Assembly: GCA_900770635.1 (NCBI GenBank)
Contig: CAAGLB010000163.1
Span: 62,001 to 126,000, forward strand
Direction: 5' to 3'
Source: an uncultured Alistipes sp.
Lineage (GTDB): Bacteria > Bacteroidota > Bacteroidia > Bacteroidales > Rikenellaceae
DNA: 64,000 nt
How positions within the stretch are numbered: position 1 is the stretch's first letter; every line of letters starts with the position of its first letter. The notes beneath the pieces were generated by a model that was not told where the DNA came from, searched no databases, and worked only from the letters and a program-made list of their open reading frames with translations. The position numbers and the translations under genes were made by a program. Shown in pieces: positions 1 through 9,801 of this stretch.

Positions 1-1
1 G

Positions 2-2698
2 ACAATCAAGAGTGTAGACAAGAGTGGTGAGTATAGCTACGTTTTGTCGGGTGCATTCGATGGTACAACCGTTACAGGTGGCGAGTTTAAGATGGTCAGC
101 CAGGGCGTTACCTTCAAGGGTGATGTTACCTATGCTGTCGACAAGAAGCTCAAATCTGTTGTTGTTACTCTTTCGAATGGTGAGTTCACAAGCAACGGCA
201 TGACCGTAGCTAAGCTTCGCAACGAGCAGCTCGCTGTGACAATCCCTACTAAGGGCACAGCCATCAGCGGCAACTGCCAGGTTGCTGTTGAGTATGAGCT
301 CGACGAGGCAAATGTGGAGCTTGCTAAGCGTTTCGCTGGCAGCGACTCATTCACAAACTTTGGTGGCTACATCACACTTACTGTTAACACAGCCAATGGT
401 CTTGAGGTTGCTGGCCGCAACGACATTAAGTCGGCTACAATGAGCTTCGACAATGGTGCTGTTGTTACTATTGCTGCTGATAACTCTTCATGGAAGCGTG
501 CTAATGGCGACGTCATCGAGGTTGAGAATGGCGCTGTTAAGAGCTTCTCGTTGGCTATTGCCGAGGGCGAGATCTCAAACGAGAACATCCGCTACTCATT
601 CGACAATGGCAACCAGTATGTTGGTACTTACAAGAACCTCGCTCCATCAACACTCGAGGAGCTTATCGTGCTTAACAGCATCGCTTGGTCGTGGGAGAAT
701 GCTGCTGACAACATCGTTAACGGTACTGTTACCTATGCCAACGGCAACACCATCATCGCTGATTCGGCTGAGGTTGTCGACTTTGTTTTGAACTTCGAGA
801 ATGGCAACATCTCGCCTAACAACATCGTTTACACATTCTCTAATGGCGCTAAGTACGAGGGTTCTTACCGAAATCTCGTTCCTGAGTCTTTGGCCGAGTT
901 GTTGATCTTCTCATCTCTCGATTGGGCATGGGACGACACTGTGACAGACTACATCGTTACTGGTACTTTGTACTATGCTAATGGCAACACCATCTTGTTC
1001 GAGTCATCTGAGATCAAGGGCTTCGACATGGCATTTGAGGCTGGTCGCATCACCCCTGAGAACATCATCTATACCTTCCCATGTGGCGTTAAGTATGAGG
1101 GTGGCTACAATAAGAATCTTACCGACACCATTGCAGCGTCGTTGGTAGCTATGGATAACTTCGTATGGCCTCTCGATAAGTTCGATGAGTGGATCTCTGC
1201 TGGTCAGCTTACCTTCACCGATGGCAATGTTGTTCAGGTAGCTCATGGCCAGAGCCCACAGGTTAGAGCCGACCTCGAGTTTAACGGTGGTATCTACCGA
1301 AGCGGCACAGGCACCTACTCTTATAGCGGTGTTGACGGCTCTACAGTTTCAGCTCACATGCTACTCGCCTTGACTAACGACATGCTCGTTAGCCTCGATA
1401 AGTTGGTTACTCGTGAGAATGTTATGCATGTTCCAGGCACTGGTGAGCTTCGTTTGGCTAATGGTGAGTACTTCAAGTTTGAGGTTGGTAGCCTTAGCGA
1501 GTATCTCGTAATCTACGATAAGGGTACTATCAAGAATGGCATCATCTCACACACTTTCGAGAATGGTAATAAGTTTGAGGGTTCAGTACGCCGTTTGTTC
1601 AGCTCTGGCGATTTCATCCTTAACTTCAAGGGTTCTGATTGGAAGTGGGCCGACATCAACAACCACGCTTACGAGGGTGTGTTGACCATGACTAATGGCG
1701 CTCGCAAGACCTACGTTATGGGTTATGACGAGGTAGCCTTCGCTAAGCAGAAGAAGATGTGGGAGCAGGCTAAGAAGAAGGATGTGTTGACATTCTTCAA
1801 CGACTACTGGCGTGGTAAGCAGTATAAGACTATGCGTGTTACCTACCTCGACCTTTCTTACGTTACATACCGTAAGGACGATGAGAAGATGGAGGTTCAC
1901 TACTCTAATGGCGATGTTCTCTCAATTTCTAACGTGACTCCATCTCAGGCTCAGGAGTTCCACGAGACCTTCAACCCTGAGGAGGTTATGGTTCCAGATA
2001 TCTATGATGCATATTGGGACAAGGCTGTTCGTTTCTACAAGGATGGCTTGGTTACTGCTGATGGCGAGGTTCACATCCCAACTAAGAATGGCCGTGTGAT
2101 TTATGTATATTACGACAACATCAACAGCTATCGCATCACATCGCTCGACTATGTTAAGGATGGCATTACCTACACTCAGAAGTATGTTCGATTCAAGGAT
2201 GGTAAGCTCTTCGATGGCGAGTACTCAGTAGTTACTGACAACACTATTGCTAACGCATACAACGACGACGTACGTATCAAGGCTTTGGGCATCAAGCTTT
2301 GTGGTGGTCCTGAGGCAATCAAGTCGGTAGAGTTCATCAATGGTGCTTTGTTCGACGAGACAGGCAAGGTTCTCGAGATCTACCAGGATGGTGCACTTCT
2401 CGACGCTGCTGAGACACTACGTGTTGCTTCGGAGTACACTAAGAAGCGTGAGCACCGCGAGACTATCGAGCGCTATAAGTCTAAGGGCTATGAGGAGGAG
2501 CATGTTCAGGCAGTCCTCGATGGCAAGATCCCTGTTGGCGCACCTATCAAGCTCCTTATCGAGTATCACGGTGGCGACAAGATCAAGTACTCTGGCTACT
2601 ATGACGATACTTATGAGCTTAAGAGCTATACAGGCTTTGGTAAGTATATCGCTGTTGATAGCAACGGTACCATCACTGAAACAAGAAGCGCTTACTAA
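2..2698 (+). CDS. Secreted repeat protein of unknown function, 5' end cut by window edge
   Basis: The reading frame is open from base 2, and the first visible residues (TIKSVDKSGEYSY) align with residue 51 onward of the paralogue at 3154-5853. About 50 residues including the signal peptide therefore lie outside the window; 898 residues are visible. The protein holds three tandem units of about 78 residues, each with an NG-x-x-Y-x-G core resembling MORN-type strands (YSFDNGNQYVG, YTFSNGAKYEG, YTFPCGVKYEG) followed by a Trp-containing segment. A Lys/Glu-rich stretch precedes a C-terminal region ending IAVDSNGTITETRSAY. No catalytic motif is visible. Codon use is strongly biased (AAG, GAG, AAC, GGC/GGT), unlike its AT-rich neighbour, which suggests high expression. 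By analogy with the neighbour it is exported. Function unknown. Confidence 0.85.
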   Translation, partial: TIKSVDKSGEYSYVLSGAFDGTTVTGGEFKMVSQGVTFKGDVTYAVDKKLKSVVVTLSNGEFTSNGMTVAKLRNEQLAVTIPTKGTAISGNCQVAVEYELDEANVELAKRFAGSDSFTNFGGYITLTVNTANGLEVAGRNDIKSATMSFDNGAVVTIAADNSSWKRANGDVIEVENGAVKSFSLAIAEGEISNENIRYSFDNGNQYVGTYKNLAPSTLEELIVLNSIAWSWENAADNIVNGTVTYANGNTIIADSAEVVDFVLNFENGNISPNNIVYTFSNGAKYEGSYRNLVPESLAELLIFSSLDWAWDDTVTDYIVTGTLYYANGNTILFESSEIKGFDMAFEAGRITPENIIYTFPCGVKYEGGYNKNLTDTIAASLVAMDNFVWPLDKFDEWISAGQLTFTDGNVVQVAHGQSPQVRADLEFNGGIYRSGTGTYSYSGVDGSTVSAHMLLALTNDMLVSLDKLVTRENVMHVPGTGELRLANGEYFKFEVGSLSEYLVIYDKGTIKNGIISHTFENGNKFEGSVRRLFSSGDFILNFKGSDWKWADINNHAYEGVLTMTNGARKTYVMGYDEVAFAKQKKMWEQAKKKDVLTFFNDYWRGKQYKTMRVTYLDLSYVTYRKDDEKMEVHYSNGDVLSISNVTPSQAQEFHETFNPEEVMVPDIYDAYWDKAVRFYKDGLVTADGEVHIPTKNGRVIYVYYDNINSYRITSLDYVKDGITYTQKYVRFKDGKLFDGEYSVVTDNTIANAYNDDVRIKALGIKLCGGPEAIKSVEFINGALFDETGKVLEIYQDGALLDAAETLRVASEYTKKREHRETIERYKSKGYEEEHVQAVLDGKIPVGAPIKLLIEYHGGDKIKYSGYYDDTYELKSYTGFGKYIAVDSNGTITETRSAY

Positions 2699-2718
2699 TA
2701 GCGTCTCTTTAAACTAAT

Positions 2719-2749
2719 AAGCGGCGTGCACCTATCGTGCACGCCGCTT
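2719..2749 (+). terminator. Terminator-like hairpin after first repeat-protein gene
   Basis: A perfect 12-bp stem (2719-2730 with 2738-2749) encloses a 7-nt loop, 20 nt after the stop codon at 2698. The T tract is weak, so termination efficiency is uncertain. Confidence 0.7.
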
Positions 2750-2769
2750 GTTGTATCATTGCGTCATTA

Positions 2770-3075
2770 TCAAAAAAATGAGTGGGTGTTCAGCAAGAAG
2801 GACATCCACTCAATGTATTATCGTGAACTACGCTATGTGGCTAAAACAATGTTTTCCGATGTTGTTGTGTCAATGTGAAGTAGGGTGGCTATATCGCTTA
2901 TGGCAAGTGCTACACGCTCGAGCGTATAGTCCATCGCTCGACATGCTCCGCACCACGTGGTATAGGAATCCACGAGCATCAGTTTGTCTGATGATATTAT
3001 TGTGTCAAAATCCTCAATTCTCATACCCACGTCGTTTATCTTATGCCGTTCAAACGTTGTGCCATAGTTTTTCAT
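2770..3075 (-). pseudogene. Decayed thioredoxin-like fragment
   Basis: Reading the minus strand from an ATG at 3075, the translation contains MLVDSYTTWCGACRAMDY, close to the thioredoxin active site (VDFWATWCGPCR). A Glu-Asn motif follows, as in the thioredoxin DENP region. The frame is then interrupted by TAG (2833-2835) and by TAA 12 nt further on. After the second stop it continues YIEWMSFLLNTHSF, which can be placed against the conserved IPT-x-x-F strand of thioredoxin, and ends at TGA 2770-2772. The C-terminal third of the fold is missing. If translated to the first stop it would give about 80 residues. The likeliest reading is a degraded thioredoxin-family gene; a short functional CxxC protein is less likely. 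Confidence 0.5.
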
Positions 3076-3090
3076 TCGTTTGATAATTAT

Positions 3091-3121
3091 TTGCAACTAA
3101 GGAGATATTTATATATATTTG
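3091..3121 (+). promoter_or_regulatory. Bacteroidetes-type promoter of the second repeat-protein gene
   Basis: TTG at 3091-3093, a 20-nt gap, then TATATTTG at 3114-3121, matching TTG-N19/20-TAnnTTTG. It lies 32 nt before the ATG at 3154 and supports that start over the upstream in-frame codons. Confidence 0.75.
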
Positions 3122-3153
3122 TATTAGCTAATAAAAACTTAACACAGACAGAT

Positions 3154-5853
3154 ATGAAAAAACTACTACTAATCATTATGTGCCTAATGACACTCACGTC
3201 GCTTAGTGCACAGAAACCACCTAAACCTATAAGCCTATTAGGTAAGAGTGTTCAGTATGTTGGTGTGTCCACAGACAAAATACCATCTGGAGAGGGAGTG
3301 CTAACAATTAAAAATAGTGATGATTCGGGAGAATACATCTATACTTTGTCGGGAGAGTTTAGCTCAACAGATGTGACCAATGCTACATTTAAAATGGAGC
3401 GTCAGGGCGTTGTGTTTAAGGGATATGTAGGTTACGCTGTTGACAAGAACCTTCAAAATGTGGTGCTTACACTAACTAATGGTGAGTTTGCTATTGAGGA
3501 CAAAAGCCTTATTTCACTTGTTAATGATGAGCAACTTGTTGTGTCAATACCGGCAAAAGGAGCTGAGATAAGTGGTGTTAGTCAGAAGGATGTAGAGTAT
3601 GATTTTGAGGCTAAGGATATTGAGCTTGCCAAGCGTTTTGTGGGTGACGATAAGTATAGTAACTATGGTGGTACAGTAACACTTATTGCATCAAAGGAGA
3701 ATGGTTTGAAGCTTGAAGGCTTGGATCAAATCACGGGTGGAACTATGACCTTCTCGAATGGTGCTACTGTGTCAATCGATAAAGGTAGGTCTGAATGGAA
3801 ACGTGCTAATGGCGACTTAATTGTGGTGAATAATGGCAAGATTTCGAGCTTCACTATCGCTATTGCCGAAGGAGTAATTTCTCATAATAAAATTAACTAC
3901 AAGTTTGCTAATGGGGCAAAATATGTCGGCTCATACAAAAATCTCGCTCCTAAAACCCTTGAGGCGTTAATCGACCTTAAGAGCATTAATTGGGAGTTTA
4001 ATGATGATGTGGCAGACAATATTGTTTCAGGAGAGTTGGCTTATGCTGCTAATCAGGGTTATATTTCGTTTAAGAATTCTCAGGTTGTAGATTTCAGTGT
4101 TTGTGTTGGGGATAATGGTCGTGTTGGTATGGGTATGGTGGATTATATTTTCCCCAATGACATAAGGTATCAAGGAGGCTATAACGATAGCTTTATGACT
4201 CTCTTTTCTCCGATGTTACTTAATCCTGAAAACTTCGTGTGGGAAGTCGAGAAGTTTAATGACTATATTACTCGTGGTACACTCTATTTTTCAACAAACA
4301 ACACTATTACGGCGATGATACCTGTTGAAAAAGATAAGAAGTGCAATATTGATAAAATTAACATTACTTATGGCTGTGCAACGTATAATGCTGCTGATGA
4401 TGTTTATACATATAATGGCACAGATGGAACTAAGGTGCAGGTGAAACTTATAAATACTAACTTGGACAATCAAGAGTTGTTTAGATTTGATAATCTTATT
4501 ACTCGTCAAAATATCATTAGTTTTTTGAATAGCGGTTGCTATGGCGAGCTAACCATGCCCAATGGTGAGTATTTCAGACGAGCTCAACTTGGTAGATTGG
4601 AGTGTCATGTTATATATGATAAGGGCACATTAGATCTAAAGGATGATATTTGCACTATCACACATACCTTTGAAAATGGTAATAAATATGTAGGAACTAT
4701 GAGTGTCCTACCTGATATTATGAATTTCACCGGTGAGGACTGGAAATGGGCTGACTTCAATAAATATGTTTTTGAAGGTGAGCTTACTTTGGCTAATGGC
4801 ACTCGTAAAAGATATATGGAGGGCTACGAAGAGAGCGTTTATCGTGAAATGATTAAAAAGTGGGAAGTTGAAAAGAAGAATGATTTTTATAGATTTGACT
4901 CATCTGGAACATACTTGAAGTATAAAGTGACTTTCAAAGACTTGTCATACATGTATTATAATCAAGAAGGTCGTTATATCTCTTTTGTATATAAAAATGG
5001 AGATCAAGTCGATTTTTTGAGTGTTAATCGAGAGAAGGCTAGAGATATTTATTACACCCTCACGCCTGAAAAATATATGTTGCCATCAATAGATAGCGAT
5101 TTTGCTGCCTTTTTTAAGAAAAATAATATAGCTATGTCTGTTGAGTGCAGTCGTTTCTATAAAGATGGTCTAAGAATAATTAAAAATGACAAAAGAGTAT
5201 ATCAACCAACAGCGAATGGTGGTGTGTGGTATGAATCAAAAATGGTCTATGATTATGATGTTCGTGCGGAAGTTGTAGGTAGCTACTATATTAGCTCTTT
5301 GGACTATGTTAAAGATGGTAATACCTATACTCAGAAATATATTAAGCTCAAGAATGGACAGCACTTTGAAGGTAGCTACCGTGTAATTATCGATGAGAGT
5401 AAGACAAATCCACTAAATGAGGATAAGCGTCTTAAACTGAGAAATATCACTCTATGCCCTGGCCCTGATGCTATCATTGGAGTTGAGTTTTTTGATGGTG
5501 CACTTTTTGATGCCAAAGGTAATGTTATAGAGACCTATAAAAATGGTGATAAACTTAGTGCATCTGAGACAATTCGTCTTGAGTCGCAATATAAGGCACA
5601 ACGTGCGCGTCGTGAGAAGGTCGATAGCTTTGTCGCTAAGGGATATAAGCAAGATCATATAGAGTCGGTTATAGATGGCTATATCCCGATTGGTGCTCCT
5701 ATTAAGCTTCTTATTGAGTATCATGGCAGTGCCAAGGTTAAGGCTGATGGTTGGTATGACGATGCGCACGAGTATCGCAATTATACAGGTTTAGGTCGAT
5801 TTATTGCTGTTGATAGCAAGGGTATTATTCGTGAGACAACACGTTATTATTAA
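3154..5853 (+). CDS. Secreted repeat protein of unknown function (paralogue)
   Basis: This encodes 899 residues with a clear signal peptide (MKKLLLIIMCLMTLTSLSAQ, cleavage predicted after Ala-Gln near residue 20). It is homologous along its length to the protein ending at 2698 but has only two of the roughly 78-residue NG-x-x-Y-x-G units instead of three (KFANGAKYVG and a diverged IFPNDIRYQG). Both end in a related region with SSLDYVKDG-type and FDGALFD-type motifs. The ATG at 3154 was chosen because it starts the signal peptide and sits just behind a good promoter. Base and codon composition are clearly more AT-rich than in the paralogue, so the copies have diverged in expression or age. Probably periplasmic or outer surface; no enzymatic motif recognised. 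Confidence 0.85.
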   Translation: MKKLLLIIMCLMTLTSLSAQKPPKPISLLGKSVQYVGVSTDKIPSGEGVLTIKNSDDSGEYIYTLSGEFSSTDVTNATFKMERQGVVFKGYVGYAVDKNLQNVVLTLTNGEFAIEDKSLISLVNDEQLVVSIPAKGAEISGVSQKDVEYDFEAKDIELAKRFVGDDKYSNYGGTVTLIASKENGLKLEGLDQITGGTMTFSNGATVSIDKGRSEWKRANGDLIVVNNGKISSFTIAIAEGVISHNKINYKFANGAKYVGSYKNLAPKTLEALIDLKSINWEFNDDVADNIVSGELAYAANQGYISFKNSQVVDFSVCVGDNGRVGMGMVDYIFPNDIRYQGGYNDSFMTLFSPMLLNPENFVWEVEKFNDYITRGTLYFSTNNTITAMIPVEKDKKCNIDKINITYGCATYNAADDVYTYNGTDGTKVQVKLINTNLDNQELFRFDNLITRQNIISFLNSGCYGELTMPNGEYFRRAQLGRLECHVIYDKGTLDLKDDICTITHTFENGNKYVGTMSVLPDIMNFTGEDWKWADFNKYVFEGELTLANGTRKRYMEGYEESVYREMIKKWEVEKKNDFYRFDSSGTYLKYKVTFKDLSYMYYNQEGRYISFVYKNGDQVDFLSVNREKARDIYYTLTPEKYMLPSIDSDFAAFFKKNNIAMSVECSRFYKDGLRIIKNDKRVYQPTANGGVWYESKMVYDYDVRAEVVGSYYISSLDYVKDGNTYTQKYIKLKNGQHFEGSYRVIIDESKTNPLNEDKRLKLRNITLCPGPDAIIGVEFFDGALFDAKGNVIETYKNGDKLSASETIRLESQYKAQRARREKVDSFVAKGYKQDHIESVIDGYIPIGAPIKLLIEYHGSAKVKADGWYDDAHEYRNYTGLGRFIAVDSKGIIRETTRYY

Positions 5854-5872
5854 ACTGAATTTATTCATAAAC

Positions 5873-5907
5873 AAAAGCGGTGTACATAACTGATGTACAC
5901 CGCTTTT
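5873..5907. terminator. Bidirectional terminator between convergent genes
   Basis: A perfect 14-bp stem (5873-5886 with 5894-5907) with a 7-nt loop and A/T flanks on both sides serves both the plus-strand repeat-protein gene and radA on the minus strand. Confidence 0.85.
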
Positions 5908-5926
5908 AGTTGTTATGCTCCTTTAG

Positions 5927-7291
5927 CTAAAACATCGCCTTGGGCAGCTCCTCGATGCTCGATATAAAGACTATCTCAATGCCCTTTGCACGCTTTACTG
6001 TGTGCTCCACGAAGCTCGACACCACGATGCGCTTGAAGCCTAAGCGTGCTGCCTCGGCAATACGCTGCTCGGTGCGTGGTGCTGGTCGTACCTCGCCCGA
6101 GAGGCCTATCTCGCCAGCACAACATACGCCCTCACGCAAGGCTCTGTCGTAGTAGCTCGATATTATGGCTGCCACCACCGCCAGGTCCATGCCCGTGTCC
6201 GAGATTTTGAATCCGCCAGCAAAGTTTAGGAACACATCCTTCTGATACATCTTCATGCCCACACGCTTCTCCAATACCGCAAGAAGCATGTTTAGTCGTC
6301 GCTGGTCGAAGCCTGTTGCCGAGCGCTGTGGTGTGCCGTATGCTGCGCCACTTGCCAGCGCCTGCACCTCGATAAGGTATGGGCGTATTCCATCTACCGC
6401 AGCACCTACCGAGCAGCCCGATAGAGGCTCGTCGTAGTGCGTGAGAAGTATCTCCGAGGGGTTGTCCACAACCTTTAATCCCGACTCGCACATCTCGAAA
6501 ACGCCAATCTCGTATGTCGCACCAAAGCGGTTTTTAATGCCTCGCAATATGCGGTAGGTGTGGTTGTTGTCGCCCTCGAACTGAAGCACAACGTCGACGA
6601 TATGCTCCAAAATCTTAGGACCTGCTATCGTGCCATCCTTGGTTATGTGGCCGATGATAAATATCGCTGTGCCCGTGCTCTTGGCTATGCGTAGTAGCGA
6701 TGCTGCGCACTCACGAATCTGTGGCACGCTGCCTGCCGACGACTCGACAATGTCTGTCGACATGGTCTGTATCGAGTCGATGATAACAATGTCGGGGTGT
6801 AGGTTTTCTATCTCGGTGGCAATGTTCTCGAGGAGCGTTTCGGTGTATATAGTGCACTCCTCGTTGCCTATCCCTAAGCGCATGGCACGCATCTTAATCT
6901 GCTCTGCCGACTCCTCGCCCGACACGTATAGCGTTTTTAGCGAGTTGTTAGTTAGCGCCAACTGCAACGATAGGGTAGACTTGCCTATGCCTGGCTCGCC
7001 ACCCAACAATATGAGTGAGCCTGGAACAAGGCCACCGCCCAACACACGGTTGAGCTCGGTGTTGCCTGTGTCTATGCGACGTGTAGTGCCCTCCTCGATG
7101 TCCTGAACTCGTTGTGGCACAGCCTTAGGCACAGATGCCAGACGTGCTATGTTAGACGCCGTCGACGACTCCTTAGCCACCACATGCTCTGTTATGGTGT
7201 TCCACTCGCCACACGCAGGACACTTGCCCAGCCACTTGGGTGTTTCGTAGCCACATGCGGTGCAGAAGAATGTGCGTTTTAGCTTTGCCAT
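5927..7291 (-). CDS. radA: DNA repair protein RadA (Sms), branch-migration ATPase
   Basis: This 454-residue protein processes recombination intermediates as a hexameric DnaB-like branch-migration motor. Four cysteines (C10, C13, C24, C27) form the N-terminal zinc finger. Walker A is GEPGIGKST at about 98-106, Walker B ends in VIIDSIQT near 169-176, and the family KNRFG motif is at 253-257. The C-terminal third is the Lon-like domain. Length matches the family (about 450-460). It is the last gene of a minus-strand operon, 7 nt behind rseP. All diagnostic residues are intact. Confidence 0.97.
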   Translation of the reverse strand: MAKLKRTFFCTACGYETPKWLGKCPACGEWNTITEHVVAKESSTASNIARLASVPKAVPQRVQDIEEGTTRRIDTGNTELNRVLGGGLVPGSLILLGGEPGIGKSTLSLQLALTNNSLKTLYVSGEESAEQIKMRAMRLGIGNEECTIYTETLLENIATEIENLHPDIVIIDSIQTMSTDIVESSAGSVPQIRECAASLLRIAKSTGTAIFIIGHITKDGTIAGPKILEHIVDVVLQFEGDNNHTYRILRGIKNRFGATYEIGVFEMCESGLKVVDNPSEILLTHYDEPLSGCSVGAAVDGIRPYLIEVQALASGAAYGTPQRSATGFDQRRLNMLLAVLEKRVGMKMYQKDVFLNFAGGFKISDTGMDLAVVAAIISSYYDRALREGVCCAGEIGLSGEVRPAPRTEQRIAEAARLGFKRIVVSSFVEHTVKRAKGIEIVFISSIEELPKAMF

Positions 7292-7298
7292 GCTCTAA

Positions 7299-8618
7299 CT
7301 ATTTGAATAGCTTGATGATGTCGTTGCCGTTGGCATACACCAACAATAGCAACAATAGTCCAAGACCTATGTACTGCATCACCTCGAGGAACTTGTCGCT
7401 TGGCTTGCGGCGTGTGACTATCTCCCAGAGGGTGAATAGTGCATGGCCGCCATCAAGACCAGGAATTGGCAATATGTTCATTATGGCGAGTACCACCGAC
7501 AAGAGTGCTGTTAGCGACCAGAAGCTCTGCCAGTTCCATGCTTCGGGGAAGATGTTGGCGATGGCAATGAAGCCGCCTACCTCCTTGTAGCTCTTGGTCT
7601 TAGGGTTAACAATCATCTTTAGCTGATCCCAGTATGATGCTATCTCCGAGCCAGCACGACGAATGCCCGCAGGGATAGACTCGAAGAAGCCATACTCTCT
7701 GGTGCGAGGCATGATCATCTTGATGTTTACGCCAATCTGTCCTTCGGCATTTACGGGCATAGCAAGACGTAGGGTGTCGGTTGTGTTTCGCACAATGTCT
7801 ATCTCGGCATTACGACCAGCCGCCTTAGTTAGCAGCTCCTTACCCTCGAAGAAATCCTTGACGGGGGTGTCGTCTACGGCGATAACCCTATCGCCAGCGG
7901 CGATGCCACTCTCCTTTGCGCTATCCAACACTGCCTCCTCAATAACAAAAGGAATGATAGGCTGATAGAAGCCCATGATAGAGCCATCCTCACGCATTGC
8001 CACAAGCTTCTCGAGCTCGATGTCGAGTGTTAGCTGCTCGCCCTCACGCTCAACAACGACGCTGCGGTTGTCGTCGGCAATGATTAGCTTCTTGTCGATC
8101 TCTCGTACGTTGCCAATCTTCTCGCCATCAATCGACACAATCTTGTCGCCATCCTCGAAGCCGAGCGAGTGGCCAGCCTCCGAGAACGAGTAGCCATCTA
8201 CCATGTCGTCGTTGTGATAGTAGCTCTCGCCCCACGAGTAGAGCATTGCTGAGTAGATGGCCATGGCAAGCAATATGTTCATCATGATACCTGCAAGCAT
8301 CACTATGAGGCGCTGCCATGCTGGCTTTGTGCGGAACTCCCAAGGCTGTGGCTCCTGCTTCATCTGCTCTAAATCCATCGACTCGTCGATCATGCCCGCG
8401 AGCGACACATAGCCTCCCAATGGCAACCAGCCGATGCCATATTCTGTTTCGCCCACCTTACGCTTGTAGAGCGAGAACCAAGGGTTGAAGAATATGTAGA
8501 ACTTCTCGACACGAATCTTGAAGATGCGTGCAGTGATGTAGTGGCCAAACTCGTGAATCATCACGAGGAGTGATAGTGATGCGAAAAATTGAAGTGCCTT
8601 AATGAGTATTGCTTCCAT
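7299..8618 (-). CDS. rseP: Site-2 membrane metalloprotease RseP
   Basis: This 439-residue inner-membrane zinc protease cuts membrane-anchored anti-sigma factors and leftover signal peptides. The zinc-binding HEFGH motif is at 22-26 in the first membrane helix. Two PDZ-like segments lie in the periplasmic middle (around GHSLGFEDGDKI and AKESGIAAGDRV). The third zinc ligand is in NILPIPGLDGGH near the C terminus, followed by a final hydrophobic helix. The gene is 17 nt behind dxr and 7 nt ahead of radA. The dxr-rseP adjacency is widespread in bacteria. No oddity seen. Confidence 0.96.
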   Translation of the reverse strand: MEAILIKALQFFASLSLLVMIHEFGHYITARIFKIRVEKFYIFFNPWFSLYKRKVGETEYGIGWLPLGGYVSLAGMIDESMDLEQMKQEPQPWEFRTKPAWQRLIVMLAGIMMNILLAMAIYSAMLYSWGESYYHNDDMVDGYSFSEAGHSLGFEDGDKIVSIDGEKIGNVREIDKKLIIADDNRSVVVEREGEQLTLDIELEKLVAMREDGSIMGFYQPIIPFVIEEAVLDSAKESGIAAGDRVIAVDDTPVKDFFEGKELLTKAAGRNAEIDIVRNTTDTLRLAMPVNAEGQIGVNIKMIMPRTREYGFFESIPAGIRRAGSEIASYWDQLKMIVNPKTKSYKEVGGFIAIANIFPEAWNWQSFWSLTALLSVVLAIMNILPIPGLDGGHALFTLWEIVTRRKPSDKFLEVMQYIGLGLLLLLLVYANGNDIIKLFK

Positions 8619-8635
8619 GTTTTAACTTTTTTATT

Positions 8636-9793
8636 CTATAATTTAAGGTAGCGACGAGCAAGCTCACGAGCCTCAGCATTGGCTGCGTCGTAGTCGTCGA
8701 TAGTAGGATTTTTTACAAATGTGGCGTTGTCTATTGCATAACGTATTGCCCCAACAATGTCGGGGTACGAGCACCTGTGGCCTAAGAATGCTGCTACGGC
8801 CACCTCGTTCGAGCCGTTCATCGTGCATGCTGCTGTGCCACCACGTTGTAAGCACTCGTAGGCGATGTCCAATGCAGGGTACTTCACTCGGTCTACCTCC
8901 GAGAATGTTAGCGTAGGGTAGTCCAGTATCGAGAACTTCTCCATCGCCTCCGTAGCACGCTCGGGGTAGAGCAGTGCGTAGCTAATAGGCGTGTGCATGT
9001 CGGCATTTCCCAGCTGCGCCTTCACCGAGCCATCGGTAAACTCCACCATCGAGTGAACGATAGACTGTGGGTGGATGACCACCTTTATGCGCTCGGGCTC
9101 TATGTCGAACAACCAGCGAGCCTCGATAACCTCGAAACCTTTGTTTACGAGTGTCGCCGAGTCGATGGTTATCTTTGCGCCCATCGACCATTGTGGATGT
9201 TTTAGCGCTATCTCGGGCGTCACCTCCCTAAGCTCGTCGATAGAGTGGTTGCGCAGAGCACCACCGCTACATGTGATTATTAGGTTGCGTATGGCATTGC
9301 GCTTCTCGCCCTCCAAGCACTGCATTATTGCCGAGTGCTCCGAGTCGATAGGCAATATGTCGACACCTTTGCGGCGTGCCGCAGCCATGATTATGTCGCC
9401 ACCTACAACCAGCGTCTCTTTGTTGGCCAAGGCTATGCGCTTGCCACTCTCGATGGCAAGCAACGTGGGGTGTAGGCCTGCGTAGCCCACCAAAGCGTTC
9501 ACCAGCGTGTCGCTGCGATAGCTCTCTGCGACATGGTTTATAGCCTCGCTACCTGCCATTACCTTGATGTTGGTGTCGGCAAGTGCATCCCTAAGATTTG
9601 TGTAGTATCGCTCATCGCCAATGACCACACTCTCGGCCCTAAACTCACGTGCCTGCTCGGCAAGCTGCTCCCAGCGGCTGTGGGCAACGAGTGATGCCAC
9701 CCGAAAACGCTCGGGATAGCGACGTATGATGTCGAGTGTCTGTACGCCAATAGACCCTGTCGAGCCTAATATCGTCACTCTTTCGGTGTTCAT
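8636..9793 (-). CDS. dxr: 1-deoxy-D-xylulose 5-phosphate reductoisomerase
   Basis: This 385-residue NADPH enzyme catalyses the first committed step of the MEP isoprenoid pathway, converting DXP to 2-C-methyl-D-erythritol 4-phosphate. The N-terminal NADPH-binding loop GSTGSIG is at 10-16. Downstream are the metal and substrate motifs PIDSEHSA, CSGGALR and the HPQW region, and the C-terminal helical domain contains NGSNEVAVAAFL. Length is typical. It lies between the LytM-fold gene (8 nt upstream) and rseP. Confidence 0.97.
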   Translation of the reverse strand: MNTERVTILGSTGSIGVQTLDIIRRYPERFRVASLVAHSRWEQLAEQAREFRAESVVIGDERYYTNLRDALADTNIKVMAGSEAINHVAESYRSDTLVNALVGYAGLHPTLLAIESGKRIALANKETLVVGGDIIMAAARRKGVDILPIDSEHSAIMQCLEGEKRNAIRNLIITCSGGALRNHSIDELREVTPEIALKHPQWSMGAKITIDSATLVNKGFEVIEARWLFDIEPERIKVVIHPQSIVHSMVEFTDGSVKAQLGNADMHTPISYALLYPERATEAMEKFSILDYPTLTFSEVDRVKYPALDIAYECLQRGGTAACTMNGSNEVAVAAFLGHRCSYPDIVGAIRYAIDNATFVKNPTIDDYDAANAEARELARRYLKL

Positions 9794-9801
9794 CTTCCGT
9801 G

